Shown: positions 7,186 to 16,083 of the stretch, in pieces
Layout: each line of letters opens with the position of its first letter
Position numbering within the stretch: position 1 is the stretch's first letter
Assembly (NCBI RefSeq): GCF_000758665.1
Contig: NZ_CP009285.1
Location: 496,001 to 560,000 of the forward strand
Source of the DNA: Paenibacillus borealis
GTDB taxonomy: Bacteria; Bacillota; Bacilli; Paenibacillales; Paenibacillaceae
DNA length: 64,000 nt
Direction: 5' to 3'
Position numbers and translations under genes: made by a program
Notes under the pieces: model-generated
Database searches by the model: none
Told to the model about the DNA's origin: nothing
What the model saw: the letters and a program-made list of their open reading frames with translations, nothing else

Positions 7186-9213
7186 GTGAAGAAGGCAAGC
7201 TTGTGGTCAAAAATGAAAATGAATGCAAACAATGGAAAATCTGGTTCTCTGCAGAAAAAGTGGTCGCTTGTCATTTTGGCAGTAGCAATTGTGCCTCTGC
7301 TGGGAGCGACCCTCTTTTTCATGCAATACTTTGGCGGTGTGACCCGGGCGGACAGTGAAGAACTGGCAGAGAGTATCCTGGAGATGAATACTACACGGAT
7401 CGATGAATGGATAAACGCGAAAACGTCTGCGGTACAGGAACTGATGGCCATGCATCCTGAATTCGACACCTCAAAGCCTGGAACTATATTCCCGGTGATC
7501 AAGGTGCTGGAAGACAGCGACAGACAATCCGAAGGCTACAGTGTTATTAATAAAGAGGGGATATTGTCGAATTCCCTTAATCTTACCGCAGATGTCAGCG
7601 GAGAAGCCTATTTCCAGGAAGCCAAGACGAGCCACGCGCCGGCTGTAGCCGATATGTCCTTTTTGGAGCAGCTGAATAAAAATATCATTCCGGTCTTCGT
7701 TCCGGCAGTGGATAAAGACAATCAATTCGCCGGAGGCATCGCCTTCTCGGTAACCCCTGATATTCTGACGGAGATGAGCAAGAACATCCATGTAGCCGAA
7801 ACCGGTTATGGATATGTGATTTCAGCTCAAGGTAATTATTACACTTCTTCTGATATGGACCGGATCGGGAAGAACATAGCGGATTATGCCGGGACACCGG
7901 GAATGAAGGAAGCCATCAAGAATATACTGGCAAATGAACAAGGTTCGGAGACCTACAAGGACGAAGACGGGAAGCAGGTTATTACCTATTTCCGTACGAT
8001 ACCCAGCACAGACTGGAAGCTGCTGATCAGCGTTCCAAAGAGTGAGATTACAGCCAAAGTAACCTCTGCCCAGACCATCTCCCTGCTATTTATTATTGTA
8101 GTTATACTGGTTGTTATCGCAATCTCCCTGTACCTTACCCGCTTGATTGTGAAGCCGATTGTAGCGATCTCCGGTGTAATGAGACGGGTGGCAGAAGGCC
8201 ATCTGAGTGAACGGGTTGCCGTGCGTTCAGGGGATGAGATTGGCCAGATGAGCCAGAGCATCAATGATATGATCGGAGGCCTGGCCGGAATTGTCGGCAA
8301 AATCGATGCCACAGTCGCCCAAGTGGCTGTCTCTGGAGAAGGTGTGCTGAATTATGCCAATCAGACCTCCAATACTTCAGCGGAGATTGAGACGGTTGTC
8401 CAGGAAGTAGCAAGGGGCATGGAGGAGCAGTTCAGAGGTTCGGAGCAGGCGGCAAGAGCCACGGAAGAGATGGCTATCGGACTGCAGAGAATTGCTGAAT
8501 CCTCGGTCAGTGTGTCAGATCAGGCTGAAACGGTCAGCAGCGAGGTAGAGAGCGGTTATCTGGAGATTCAGGCTACGCTGGAACAGATGACAGTAATCAG
8601 CACCACTGCAGGGCAGACTGCAGAGCTGATCAGCAACCTGACCGGACAATCGGAGCAGATTGGACAGATCATAGATGTGATCTCGGAAATCTCCAATCAG
8701 ACAGGTCTGTTATCACTTAACGCTTCTATTGAAGCTGCCAGAGCAGGGGAGCACGGTCGCGGCTTCGGAGTTGTGGCGAATGAAGTGAAGAAGCTGGCTG
8801 AACGGACAAACGGTGCCATTGTGAACATTGTCGAACTGATCCGCCAGATTCAAGACTCGACGAGGGATGCTGCGGTCTCTATGGAGAAGAGTATTGTTGA
8901 AATAGGCGATGGTATGGGAAAAATGAAAAATGTGGGCGAATCCTTCAACCATATCCGTTCTTCCATCCGTGAGGTTTCGTTGCAGATTCAGGATGTATCT
9001 GCCATTAATGAGCAAATGTCGGCAGGAACCGAAGAAATTACGGCTTCTATTTCCGATATGCTGATCATTGCCAGGGAGTCTGCGGAAAGCGCCGAGATGG
9101 TTGCGGAGGCTTCAACCGAGCAGCGGAGCCTGATGGGGAGGGTTGTAACCTCAGCCGAATCCCTGAATGGGCTGATGTCCGAATTGCGCAGTGAGATTGA
9201 GAAGTTCCATTAA
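7186..9213 (+). CDS. Methyl-accepting chemotaxis protein, dCache type
   Basis: About 675 residues. A transmembrane chemoreceptor that passes ligand signals to CheA/CheW. It has an N-terminal membrane helix (LVILAVAIVPLLGATLFF), an extracytoplasmic dCache-like sensor of about 250 residues, a second helix (LLFIIVVILVVIAISLYL), a HAMP domain (KPIVAISGVMRRVAEG) and a long cytoplasmic signalling coiled coil. The conserved hairpin tip reads EISNQTGLLSLNASIEAARA. The GTG at 7186 was chosen because GGGGGGA sits 6-7 bases upstream; earlier in-frame ATGs have no such site. It stands alone between two terminators. The ligand is unknown. Confidence 0.93.
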   Translation: MKKASLWSKMKMNANNGKSGSLQKKWSLVILAVAIVPLLGATLFFMQYFGGVTRADSEELAESILEMNTTRIDEWINAKTSAVQELMAMHPEFDTSKPGTIFPVIKVLEDSDRQSEGYSVINKEGILSNSLNLTADVSGEAYFQEAKTSHAPAVADMSFLEQLNKNIIPVFVPAVDKDNQFAGGIAFSVTPDILTEMSKNIHVAETGYGYVISAQGNYYTSSDMDRIGKNIADYAGTPGMKEAIKNILANEQGSETYKDEDGKQVITYFRTIPSTDWKLLISVPKSEITAKVTSAQTISLLFIIVVILVVIAISLYLTRLIVKPIVAISGVMRRVAEGHLSERVAVRSGDEIGQMSQSINDMIGGLAGIVGKIDATVAQVAVSGEGVLNYANQTSNTSAEIETVVQEVARGMEEQFRGSEQAARATEEMAIGLQRIAESSVSVSDQAETVSSEVESGYLEIQATLEQMTVISTTAGQTAELISNLTGQSEQIGQIIDVISEISNQTGLLSLNASIEAARAGEHGRGFGVVANEVKKLAERTNGAIVNIVELIRQIQDSTRDAAVSMEKSIVEIGDGMGKMKNVGESFNHIRSSIREVSLQIQDVSAINEQMSAGTEEITASISDMLIIARESAESAEMVAEASTEQRSLMGRVVTSAESLNGLMSELRSEIEKFH

Positions 9214-9232
9214 AGGCTGGCTGCAATAAAAT

Positions 9233-9281
9233 AACACCCCTCTTCCGCACGGATTACCGTGTATGAAGCAAAGGGGTGTTT
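9233..9281. terminator. Bidirectional terminator between the chemoreceptor and lactate dehydrogenase genes
   Basis: AACACCCCT pairs with AGGGGTGTT (9233-9241 with 9272-9280). The flanking genes converge here, with A-rich sequence on the left and TTTGCTGTTT on the right. Confidence 0.8.
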
Positions 9282-9320
9282 GCTGTTTCAAGATAAGCCT
9301 CCGCAGAAGGGGGGCTAGGC

Positions 9321-10298
9321 TTACAGCTTCTGCTCCAGCTGCAGACTATCGATTCCGCCGCGGATAATGCTGCAGGAGGCTTCAAACTTCGCCATCTCGG
9401 CATCGCTGAGGTTCAGCTCCAGCAGTTCCTGAATGCCGCTGCTGCTAATAATGGCAGGTGCACCTGCGCACACGCCGCTTTGGCCGTACTCGCCGTCCAG
9501 AATCGCCGAAACGGCGATGATTTTGTGCTCATCATTCAGAATAGAGCGTGTGATGTAGGCCAGTGCACTGCCGATTCCGAAATGCGTGGAGCCTTTACGG
9601 GTGAAGATCTCCCAGCCGGCATCCTTCGTCTTGCGGGCGATATCCTCAAGGTCCAGGGTGCTGAAACGCTCACGGTGCTGCTCCATGATCTGCAGAATCG
9701 GCTTGCCGCCGATCGTTACATGGGACCAGGCCACGAACTGGGACTCCCCGTGCTCGCCGAGTGCGTAACCGTTGACGCTGCGCGGATCGATGGTGAATAC
9801 CTCGGACAGCAGCGTTTTCAGGCGGGAAGAATCAATCGAGGTGCCTGTGCCGATGATCCGGTGCCGCGGCAGGCCGGAAATCTTCCATACCATATAGGTG
9901 ACAATATCAACGGGGTTCGCGGCTACGACAAAAATACCGTCGAAACCTCCGGCCATAATTTCAGTAACAATCTCCTTGGTTATGACTGCTGCGGCATCCA
10001 GCACATCAAGCCGGGTCTGCCCCGGTTTGGGATTGGCGCCTGCCGTCAGAATGACAACATCCATCCCGGCGCAATCGCTGGAGGTGCCTGCGTACACCTT
10101 GGTGCGTGTTCCGGTGAAATCCATGCAGTGCGAGAGGTCAAGCGCTTGTGCCATGGCACGGTCGTAGGTGCGGTCGATCATCATGATCTCATCGCATATG
10201 GCCTGATTGACCATGGAATAGGCACAGCTGGAACCTACCATACCAGAGCCGACGATTGCCACTTTTCTCGATTTACTTTTCAATTGCCTTGTCCCCAC
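9321..10298 (-). CDS. L-lactate dehydrogenase-like NAD-dependent 2-hydroxyacid dehydrogenase
   Basis: 325 residues, the normal length for the LDH/MDH family. It would interconvert pyruvate (or a related 2-oxoacid) and the L-hydroxyacid with NAD(H) in the cytoplasm. Visible features are the Rossmann motif GSGMVG (17-22), Asp42 at the end of strand 2 (NAD preference), catalytic-loop Arg96 (GQTRLD), substrate Arg in TSIDSSRL, and the catalytic His in GEHGES. The specificity residue directly before KPG, Gln in true LDHs and Arg in MDHs, is Pro90 here ([10 protein letters not shown]). The substrate may therefore differ. The start is uncertain: GTG 10298, or TTG 10283, which has GGGG about 9 bases before it. 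Confidence 0.82.
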   Translation of the reverse strand: MGTRQLKSKSRKVAIVGSGMVGSSCAYSMVNQAICDEIMMIDRTYDRAMAQALDLSHCMDFTGTRTKVYAGTSSDCAGMDVVILTAGANPKPGQTRLDVLDAAAVITKEIVTEIMAGGFDGIFVVAANPVDIVTYMVWKISGLPRHRIIGTGTSIDSSRLKTLLSEVFTIDPRSVNGYALGEHGESQFVAWSHVTIGGKPILQIMEQHRERFSTLDLEDIARKTKDAGWEIFTRKGSTHFGIGSALAYITRSILNDEHKIIAVSAILDGEYGQSGVCAGAPAIISSSGIQELLELNLSDAEMAKFEASCSIIRGGIDSLQLEQKL

Positions 10299-10514
10299 TC
10301 TCTAAAAGTATGCTTTTATTCTAACTGATCTGATCGCAAGTTACCTGACATGGGGTTGAAAAAGACATGTATATCCTGCCTGTTTTTCGTCACAATTGAC
10401 ATGGAAAGTCAGAAAAATGCCGGCTCAGCCTTATGCTGCTTCATTGCTATAACTATTATGTGGTCCGGGCAGTTAAGAACCATGCAGAAAGCCCGGCGCA
10501 AATAAAATATGAAA

Positions 10515-10560
10515 GAGGGTGTCCCCAGCAGTCATGATCATGGCTGCTGGGGACACCCTC
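10515..10560 (-). terminator. Strong intrinsic terminator of the ccdC gene
   Basis: A perfect 17-bp stem (GAGGGTGTCCCCAGCAG and its complement) with a 12-base loop. On the minus strand it is followed by TTTCATATTTTATT. The rest of the 10299-10640 gap is the upstream region of the lactate dehydrogenase gene; no clear Rex box or strong promoter was recognised there. Confidence 0.88.
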
Positions 10561-10640
10561 TCTTTGTGTATAAGGTTTTATAGGGTTTACGCCATCAATC
10601 ATCCTTATATTTCCCGCTGACCAGGATGTATGTATCCTGC

Positions 10641-11147
10641 TTACCCTCTGGGCTGTGGTATTTGGGCCTCTGCAGGCAGCATCTGGGTGTAATGCTTATA
10701 CATGAACACTCTCCAGTGGAGAATCATGCCAAAGGCCAGAATGAAGAATAATCCGCCGGATTGCGGGACGGATACATATTGATTGATAAACTCATGGAGA
10801 AGGGTGCGGATCAGCAGCAGTCCAAGCAGAATGAAGGCGAAGCTCTTGGAGCGCTGGGCATAAATCTGTCCTTCCCGTTCCTCGAACCGGGTGCTGCGCA
10901 TTAGCGGATATGCAAAGATAAACCAGCCGACCAGGAAAGCTGCAACAGCCCACCACCAGGGAAATCGGACTTCCGGTACTACAAACATGGCGAACCCGGT
11001 GGACATGCCAAGCGGCGGAATCCATATTTTGCGGATCGTTACCGGACGGGCACTAGCCTTCAAGCGGATGAAAATAACCATCAGCGCCATGAACACGGCT
11101 CCCAGCGTGGAGCCCACATGCAGAAGTGAGGGGTTAATATTGCCCAT
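10641..11147 (-). CDS. ccdC: CcdC family membrane protein
   Basis: 168 residues with about five membrane helices. The segment RLKASARPVTIRKIWIPPLG and the following STGFAMFVVP are typical of the CcdC/DUF1453 family. The B. subtilis gene lies with cytochrome c maturation genes but is not essential for it, so its exact role is unsettled. Here it is monocistronic between two terminators, without ccdA nearby. The start is supported by an upstream AGAGAGGAAAG. Confidence 0.88.
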   Translation of the reverse strand: MGNINPSLLHVGSTLGAVFMALMVIFIRLKASARPVTIRKIWIPPLGMSTGFAMFVVPEVRFPWWWAVAAFLVGWFIFAYPLMRSTRFEEREGQIYAQRSKSFAFILLGLLLIRTLLHEFINQYVSVPQSGGLFFILAFGMILHWRVFMYKHYTQMLPAEAQIPQPRG

Positions 11148-11261
11148 GATTCACTTTCCTCTCTGTGATTTGGGTCACTTATTTCTTCATTATAACAGAA
11201 AACAGATCCATTTCAGAATGGATCATCCGCTGTCGTGAAGCCAGCCTCAATTTGTTTACAC

Positions 11262-11297
11262 AGCAAACCCGCCAGGTTCGACCCTGGCGGGTTTGCT
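11262..11297 (-). terminator. Intrinsic terminator of the GlsB/YeaQ-like gene
   Basis: A perfect 15-bp stem (AGCAAACCCGCCAGG and its complement) with a six-base loop TTCGAC. It lies downstream of the 11345 gene on the minus strand, followed by a moderately T-rich stretch. Confidence 0.8.
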
Positions 11298-11344
11298 TAA
11301 TAAGTATATTTCAGCAGCTTCAGATATGAATGCTGCCATAGAGC

Positions 11345-11605
11345 TTAAGAACGGCTACGTCCGCCAACCGAACGCAGAATCAGGCTGACGATGAAGATCA
11401 GAACTACGGCACCAATCAATGAAGGGAAGACATAGTAGTCACTGATCTTTGGTCCCCAGCTTCCCAGCAGCATGCCGCCGAGCCATGAACCCAGGATACC
11501 GGCGATAATGTTGCCGATAATGCCACCCGGAATATCTCTGCCCATAATCAGGCCTGCCAACCAACCAATCACGCCACCAACAATCAACATCCATAATAAA
11601 CTCAT
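11345..11605 (-). CDS. GlsB/YeaQ/YmgE family stress-response membrane protein
   Basis: 86 residues with three hydrophobic helices and glycine-rich motifs, GWLAGLIMGRDIPGGIIGNI and GILGSWLGGMLLG, that define the transglycosylase-associated protein family (Pfam Transgly_assoc). Members are small inner-membrane proteins induced by stress; no enzymatic activity is established. A perfect AAAGGAG precedes the ATG. It ends in a basic tail (RSVGGRSRS). Confidence 0.9.
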   Translation of the reverse strand: MSLLWMLIVGGVIGWLAGLIMGRDIPGGIIGNIIAGILGSWLGGMLLGSWGPKISDYYVFPSLIGAVVLIFIVSLILRSVGGRSRS

Positions 11606-11857
11606 TATCCTTCAGCTCCTTTGTGTTTGTTATCTTCGATGGTTACTATTAACCTCCTGCAGAGCGTTTAAACCAAGTGTAAAATATTGCATGCACACTT
11701 ATATTTAGTATTCTATTGTATCCATATTTATGCTGTTTAAGCCTGGTAATGTCTTGGGTACATAAACATGTTATAGTAAATTTTGCGGATCAGCTGAGTG
11801 AAAACACCATTATGCAGGTTATATAATTCTACACTATACAATAAAGGAGCCGTTGCC

Positions 11858-12907
11858 ATGCACCAGCCTAATGAAGTGTTGTTCTATATCGGGACTTATA
11901 GCAGTGAGAAGGAAGAAGCCATCCTGTTGGGGGCGCTGAATAAGGAAACAGGTGAAATGAGAGTTATGGGCGGCACCCGCGGAATTGAGAATCCCTCCTA
12001 CCTGGCTGTAAATGCAGCGGGAACCGTATTATATGCGGTGAGTGAACAGGATGAAGGCAGGGTGTATGCCTACGCCATTGAACCCGGCAGCAAAGCTCTG
12101 CGTCTGCTGGGCAGCAGACCTACCGGAGGCGGTGCGCCATGTTATGTATCCGTGGCACCGCAAGAAGATTACATATTCGTATCCAATTATACCGGAGGGA
12201 ATGTGAATGTATTCCCGCTGAACCCTGACGGCTCGCTGCAGGACATGTCTTCCCAGGTTAAGCATGAAGGTTCAGGAATCCGTGCAGACCGTCAGGATGC
12301 GCCCCATCCGCATTCCGTTATTCCGGATAAAACCGGGGAGCATGTGCTGGTCTGCGATCTTGGACTGGATCAGATCGTGTTCTACCGGGTGGAGGAGGGC
12401 AAGCTGGTCACCCACCGCGAAGTGGATTTGCCGCCGGGCTCCGGACCCCGCCATCTGGCTATACATCCTTCGCGGCAATGGATCTATCTGGTTAATGAAC
12501 TGAATAATACGGTTACCGTATTTGCCGATGACGAGCAGCAGGGCAACCTGAAGATCCTGCAGAATGTCAGCTCCCTTCCTGAGCATTACACGGCCGGAAG
12601 TGATGATACGGCAGCGGATATTCACGTGTCCCCCTGCGGAAGATACCTGTATGTATCGAACCGCGGACATGACAGCATCGCCCTGTTCCATATTGATAAT
12701 GCTACGGGTCTGCTGGAGGCGGAGGATTGGGTCATCTCGGGCGGCCGGACCCCGCGTAATTTCGCCATCATTAGCGGAATGCTGCTTGCGGCCAATCAGA
12801 ACAGCGGCAACATCGTATCCTTCAGAATCGACAGTGAGAGCGGCCGGCTGATCCCTACCGGGAATGAACTGGAGATTCCGTCTCCGGTTTGCATAGTGTC
12901 TGTTTGA
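11858..12907 (+). CDS. Lactonase family protein, 6-phosphogluconolactonase-like (YkgB type)
   Basis: About 349 residues, a seven-bladed beta-propeller. Family motifs are NPSYLAVN, the region GSGPRHLAIHPS, and SNRGHDSIALF. Characterised members hydrolyse 6-phosphogluconolactone in the oxidative pentose phosphate pathway, which is the likely role here; other members act on other lactones. No signal peptide is present, so it is cytoplasmic. The ATG at 11858 has AAAGGAG 8 bases upstream; the longer in-frame ATG at 11798 has none. It is monocistronic. Confidence 0.87.
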   Translation: MHQPNEVLFYIGTYSSEKEEAILLGALNKETGEMRVMGGTRGIENPSYLAVNAAGTVLYAVSEQDEGRVYAYAIEPGSKALRLLGSRPTGGGAPCYVSVAPQEDYIFVSNYTGGNVNVFPLNPDGSLQDMSSQVKHEGSGIRADRQDAPHPHSVIPDKTGEHVLVCDLGLDQIVFYRVEEGKLVTHREVDLPPGSGPRHLAIHPSRQWIYLVNELNNTVTVFADDEQQGNLKILQNVSSLPEHYTAGSDDTAADIHVSPCGRYLYVSNRGHDSIALFHIDNATGLLEAEDWVISGGRTPRNFAIISGMLLAANQNSGNIVSFRIDSESGRLIPTGNELEIPSPVCIVSV

Positions 12908-12929
12908 TAGGGCGGGGCATTATGATTTG

Positions 12930-13112
12930 AAATCCTGTACGAAATACAACATTTGCCTCGTTATTTCGGCTGTAATCGGAGATTGTTGTATGAAATGCAG
13001 CATTTCCCTTCCGCTAAGCAGATTAACGAAAACAATTCTTGTATTTCCTGCAACAATCCGCCTGATTACGCCGCCATCAGTGGATGAAAGCTGTAATTCA
13101 TACAACATTTAA
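12930..13112. repeat. Dispersed intergenic repeat, locus B
   Basis: At least four copies of the AATCCTGYA...CAACA core in both orientations. Examples are AATCCTGTACGAAATACAAC at 12932, TTGTTGTATGAAATGCAGCA near 12981, TTCTTGTATTTCCTGCAACA near 13036, and AATTCATACAACATTTAAG near 13095. Open frames of about 60 codons run through it on both strands, which is a by-product of its symmetry; no ribosome binding sites support them. Confidence 0.7.
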
Positions 13113-13179
13113 GCCATTAGATATGTCTATAGAGAGTGAACTTAAGGATAAGTATTTCCCTTTCCCCTGATCACGCCGA

Positions 13180-13222
13180 AAGAACGTCCCTCTGCTGCCT
13201 GCTGGCAGTTTGGGACGTTCTT
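13180..13222. terminator. Intrinsic terminator of the membrane hydrolase gene
   Basis: AAGAACGTCCC (13180-13190) pairs with GGGACGTTCTT (13212-13222). The stem is close to symmetrical and may act on both strands. Confidence 0.75.
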
Positions 13223-13288
13223 CGTTTGGGTTATTTATACCCCCGTGTCATAGTGGGGGCGACAAGCCTGTCGTCTGCGCATGCTGCT

Positions 13289-15622
13289 CTACTGCAATCC
13301 CTGCAGCTGGTCATCCCGCTCGTAGAAGCCGATGTCATCCAGCATTATCTTGTCATCTTCCCCTTGCAGGTAGAAGGTGATCTCCGTCAGCTTGTCCGGA
13401 TCAAGCGCTGGCTCCTCTTCAAGGAATAGCTCAAAGGGCAGCTCATAGGTCTGGAAGACGGCCTCTGAGAGGTCGCCGAACTTGCCGTCACTGATTCGTT
13501 CCTCCAGCCATGGACTGATCGTGAATTCGGTCTGGGGTAATGGCAGAATCTCCATTACCTCATCCAGGGGCAGCCGTGCCGTGACCTCATTGCTGTCGGT
13601 CAGCTCCACCTCCACATCGGGGGAGAGGGCAGCCTCAGACGGTGCAGCGGCATCTTCATCATCATCAGCGTCGGAATTACGGTTGGCCAAGGAGAAGGCT
13701 AAGCCCTCTGCAGCGGAATTGGCAAGTTTACGGGTAAGTGCTTCATTAAGCTTGATACTGTAGGATGCCTCAACCGAATCGGCAGCGGCATCCTCATCCT
13801 GATTCTGAGGGGTGCTGCTGCGCTCCAGCAGAATACCGTAAGAGGGTTTGTTCTTGGACTCGCGGTCCTTGGCTGCTTCTTCGCTCCAGGTGAGGCCTTC
13901 AGCTGTGGCCGTGCCGCCCTTTACCGTGTTTCTCTTGCGGTCTTCCTCGTAGTTCGCTACCGTAATGTAAGTTCCGCTCTGGAACCGGTTATAATAGGCG
14001 GTGTCCGGCAGCCACTGCGCGCCGCTGCGGTAATCACGGAATAATTGCTGATATTCCGGCTTTCCGTGCAGCGTAGTCTCCAGAAACGCGGATACATAGA
14101 CCTTGGCAATCTGCCGCTGTTCATCTCCATCCATAATATCTGTACGTTTCAGGAACAGTCCGGTCGGCATTGTCTGGTCAAACAGCCCCCAGTCTGTATT
14201 GAACTGGCTGTGGTTGGCACCCGCAATATAGAGCGAGCTCTTGAAAGCGGAGGTGCTGCCGCTATAGGAAGAACGCATATACTGACGGTCCCCGTAGAAG
14301 TCATGCACATCGCCGTCACGGGCACCCTGAAGCGTAAGATAGTTCACATCCACCAGACTGGCCTGTTTGCTGTCAATAACCTTATCGGTAGGAGCCAGCG
14401 CGATAACGGAAGTGATGTTGAACTGCTTCACGGCCGCGAGTGCCGGATCACCAGTGAACCACCGCGAAGCATCCGCGGCCATGGCTACGGCCTGACCGCC
14501 GCGGCTGTGGCCCAGCAGTGCAGTGCGGTCATAATCGACCTTCTGATAAAAAGGAGTGCCGGATTGTTCCGCAAAGCCTGCGATCTGCTGCAGATGCTTC
14601 AGAATCATCCAGGTCCGCACCTTGAAGTCATTGTCCGGAATGCCGGACCAGGCGGAATAATTCAGGAAGTTCTCATCCAGCGAGACGGCGATAAATCCCC
14701 GGCTGGCCAGCAGTTCCCCGAGGTAGGCGTACCCGCCCTCGGAATAATCCTCCATCATATGGTTGCCATGCACCATAAGCACGAGCGGGTAAGGCCCGTC
14801 TCCGTCAGGCATCCAGACCCGGGCGTTCAGAGGAAGCGCGCCGGGATCAAATCCCCAGAATAAGGTGCGCAGTGTTGGCCATGATGTAATGTACTCCGTA
14901 GCATCCACGGAAGCGGAGAGGAGCGCGGCATCCGCGCCATACTCCTTGCGTTGCAGGTCCTGGCCGCTGCCATAGGTGAAGCTGTGGAAGGTGTAGTCAC
15001 CCGGCTGGCTGGGATCGGCAGCTGCCGCAGGAAGAACCTCTCCGTCCGCTGCCAATGTCTGAAGCGACGGATAAGGGGCAGGGCTGCTGCTTCCCGTCCC
15101 ATAGGCCAGTGCCAAGGGAGTCAGGACAAGAACCGCGGCCAGAAGCCCTCCGGTGAGGCTTCTCCGGGTCCGCAGCATACCGGCGGCCAGCCCTCCGAGC
15201 CCGCTGGCCAAAGCAGCGATACCAGCGATGACTGCTGCGGCTTCAAGCTCCAGATCGGCATAATACAGAATGAGCAGCACGGCGCTCAGCGCACTGAGCA
15301 AAGAGCCCGTGAACAGATGCGGAATGCGCAGGCCGGTTAATGAGAGCAGCACGGCCAGCAGATTGCCGGCCAGCGCCATTACAAGGGTTCCGGCGCCGGC
15401 TGCGAGTATAATATCCGCTGCGCTCCCAAGCCCTGTAGGGATGCCCATAACGGCTATAGTAAAGGCCAGAATACATAGAATCCAAGGACCGCAGAGCGCA
15501 ATCCTCCATAATGTTGTATCATACCGGTACGTTTCTAGGATGCGTCTTCCCAATTCTCTGAGTATGCGCCTGTGCAGGCGCGGTCCCTGCGGCGCGGGTG
15601 CATACTCCAAATCCATTCCCAT
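13289..15622 (-). CDS. Membrane-bound alpha/beta hydrolase (chlorophyllase/PAF-hydrolase-like)
   Basis: About 777 residues. The first 175 residues contain about six membrane helices. A hydrolase domain follows, with an oxyanion-hole region (LVLMVHGNHMMEDY, about 280-295), the nucleophile elbow GHSRGG (Ser near 373), and a late His in GANHSQF. The fold resembles chlorophyllase/PAF acetylhydrolase-type esterases. The C-terminal 250 residues carry two acidic patches (NQDEDAAAD and DADDDEDAA) and match no domain I recognise. The ATG at 15622 was chosen because GGGGGA is 7 bases upstream. The gene is monocistronic with its own terminator. The substrate is unknown. Confidence 0.78.
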   Translation of the reverse strand: MGMDLEYAPAPQGPRLHRRILRELGRRILETYRYDTTLWRIALCGPWILCILAFTIAVMGIPTGLGSAADIILAAGAGTLVMALAGNLLAVLLSLTGLRIPHLFTGSLLSALSAVLLILYYADLELEAAAVIAGIAALASGLGGLAAGMLRTRRSLTGGLLAAVLVLTPLALAYGTGSSSPAPYPSLQTLAADGEVLPAAAADPSQPGDYTFHSFTYGSGQDLQRKEYGADAALLSASVDATEYITSWPTLRTLFWGFDPGALPLNARVWMPDGDGPYPLVLMVHGNHMMEDYSEGGYAYLGELLASRGFIAVSLDENFLNYSAWSGIPDNDFKVRTWMILKHLQQIAGFAEQSGTPFYQKVDYDRTALLGHSRGGQAVAMAADASRWFTGDPALAAVKQFNITSVIALAPTDKVIDSKQASLVDVNYLTLQGARDGDVHDFYGDRQYMRSSYSGSTSAFKSSLYIAGANHSQFNTDWGLFDQTMPTGLFLKRTDIMDGDEQRQIAKVYVSAFLETTLHGKPEYQQLFRDYRSGAQWLPDTAYYNRFQSGTYITVANYEEDRKRNTVKGGTATAEGLTWSEEAAKDRESKNKPSYGILLERSSTPQNQDEDAAADSVEASYSIKLNEALTRKLANSAAEGLAFSLANRNSDADDDEDAAAPSEAALSPDVEVELTDSNEVTARLPLDEVMEILPLPQTEFTISPWLEERISDGKFGDLSEAVFQTYELPFELFLEEEPALDPDKLTEITFYLQGEDDKIMLDDIGFYERDDQLQGLQ

Positions 15623-15838
15623 GATAGTTTCCCCCGACAATTTGTGGCAAATTGAGGCAGCAGAAATCCGGCTGACCTCATCTCTAGTAATTCAGCTTAT
15701 ATCTAGTAATTCGACCTATAAGATGTAGCAATAATATTACTTTAAGACATCAATAACAAGTGGGTCTTACAGGAACGGCCGCCACTTGCTGCCGTCAGGC
15801 TGAGTAGAGGCATCTTTCATCCAAATTGAAAAAAAGGT

Positions 15839-15867
15839 TTGACAGCACGGAGAGCATTCAGTATTAT
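15839..15867 (+). promoter_or_regulatory. Promoter of the sulfate transporter operon
   Basis: TTGACA (15839-15844), a 17-bp spacer, and TATTAT (15862-15867). The first base of the transcript should be near 15874, inside the CymR-like site. A short direct repeat (TCTAGTAATTC, twice) lies at about 15686-15714 upstream and has no known meaning. Confidence 0.85.
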
Positions 15868-15872
15868 GTCTG

Positions 15873-15898
15873 TATAACCTACTAAATGGGTAGGAATA
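15873..15898 (+). promoter_or_regulatory. CymR/CysR-like operator overlapping the transcription start
   Basis: The sequence contains CCTACTAAATGGGTAGGAAT. This fits the pattern CCTAC-TAAAT-NGGTAGGAAT seen before sulfur-assimilation genes in Bacillales, where the Rrf2-type repressor CymR acts with CysK when cysteine is plentiful. Its place at the start site suits repression. The assignment rests on the motif and on the sulfate genes downstream. Confidence 0.6.
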
Positions 15899-15920
15899 AT
15901 CAAATAAGTTCTTACCGTAC

Positions 15921-16010
15921 AGACGGAGGAACGCCTGCTTCAGGCTCGCAGATACGCGTCCACAGGACCGGTTTGACCAGCCACAAGTGGGCTTTCCTGC
16001 GTCTTTTTTT
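15921..16010 (+). ncRNA. Structured 5' leader with terminator-like end before the sulfate operon (candidate attenuator)
   Basis: AGACG-x-AGGAA (15921-15931) can pair with TTCCT-x-CGTCT (15994-16004), directly followed by T residues (7 in total, 16004-16010). Between these arms lie several short hairpins: GCCTG-CTT-CAGGC, GTCC-ACA-GGAC, GGT-TTG-ACC and AGCC...GGCT. This looks like a closed multibranch RNA ending in an intrinsic terminator, located between the promoter and the first gene. It lacks the conserved S-box (SAM-I) and T-box sequences. The function is not known; an ordinary leader or a false pairing is possible. Confidence 0.45.
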
Positions 16011-16083
16011 GACGGGAATTAAGCCAACAAGAAATTCACAATGATAATGCAATTACAAGAACATTATGGGGGAGTGGTTTGTG

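Noticed and set aside
9480..10328. A 282-codon plus-strand frame opposite the lactate dehydrogenase gene
   Set aside because: Antisense shadow; the minus-strand frame has all catalytic motifs.
12920..13112. Overlapping 60-codon open frames on both strands
   Set aside because: They mirror the symmetrical dispersed repeat and have no start signals.
15840..16083. SAM (S-box) riboswitch or T-box before the sulfate operon
   Set aside because: Neither the S-box core nor the T-box sequence AGGGTGGNACCGCG is present. A structured leader of another kind is reported instead.
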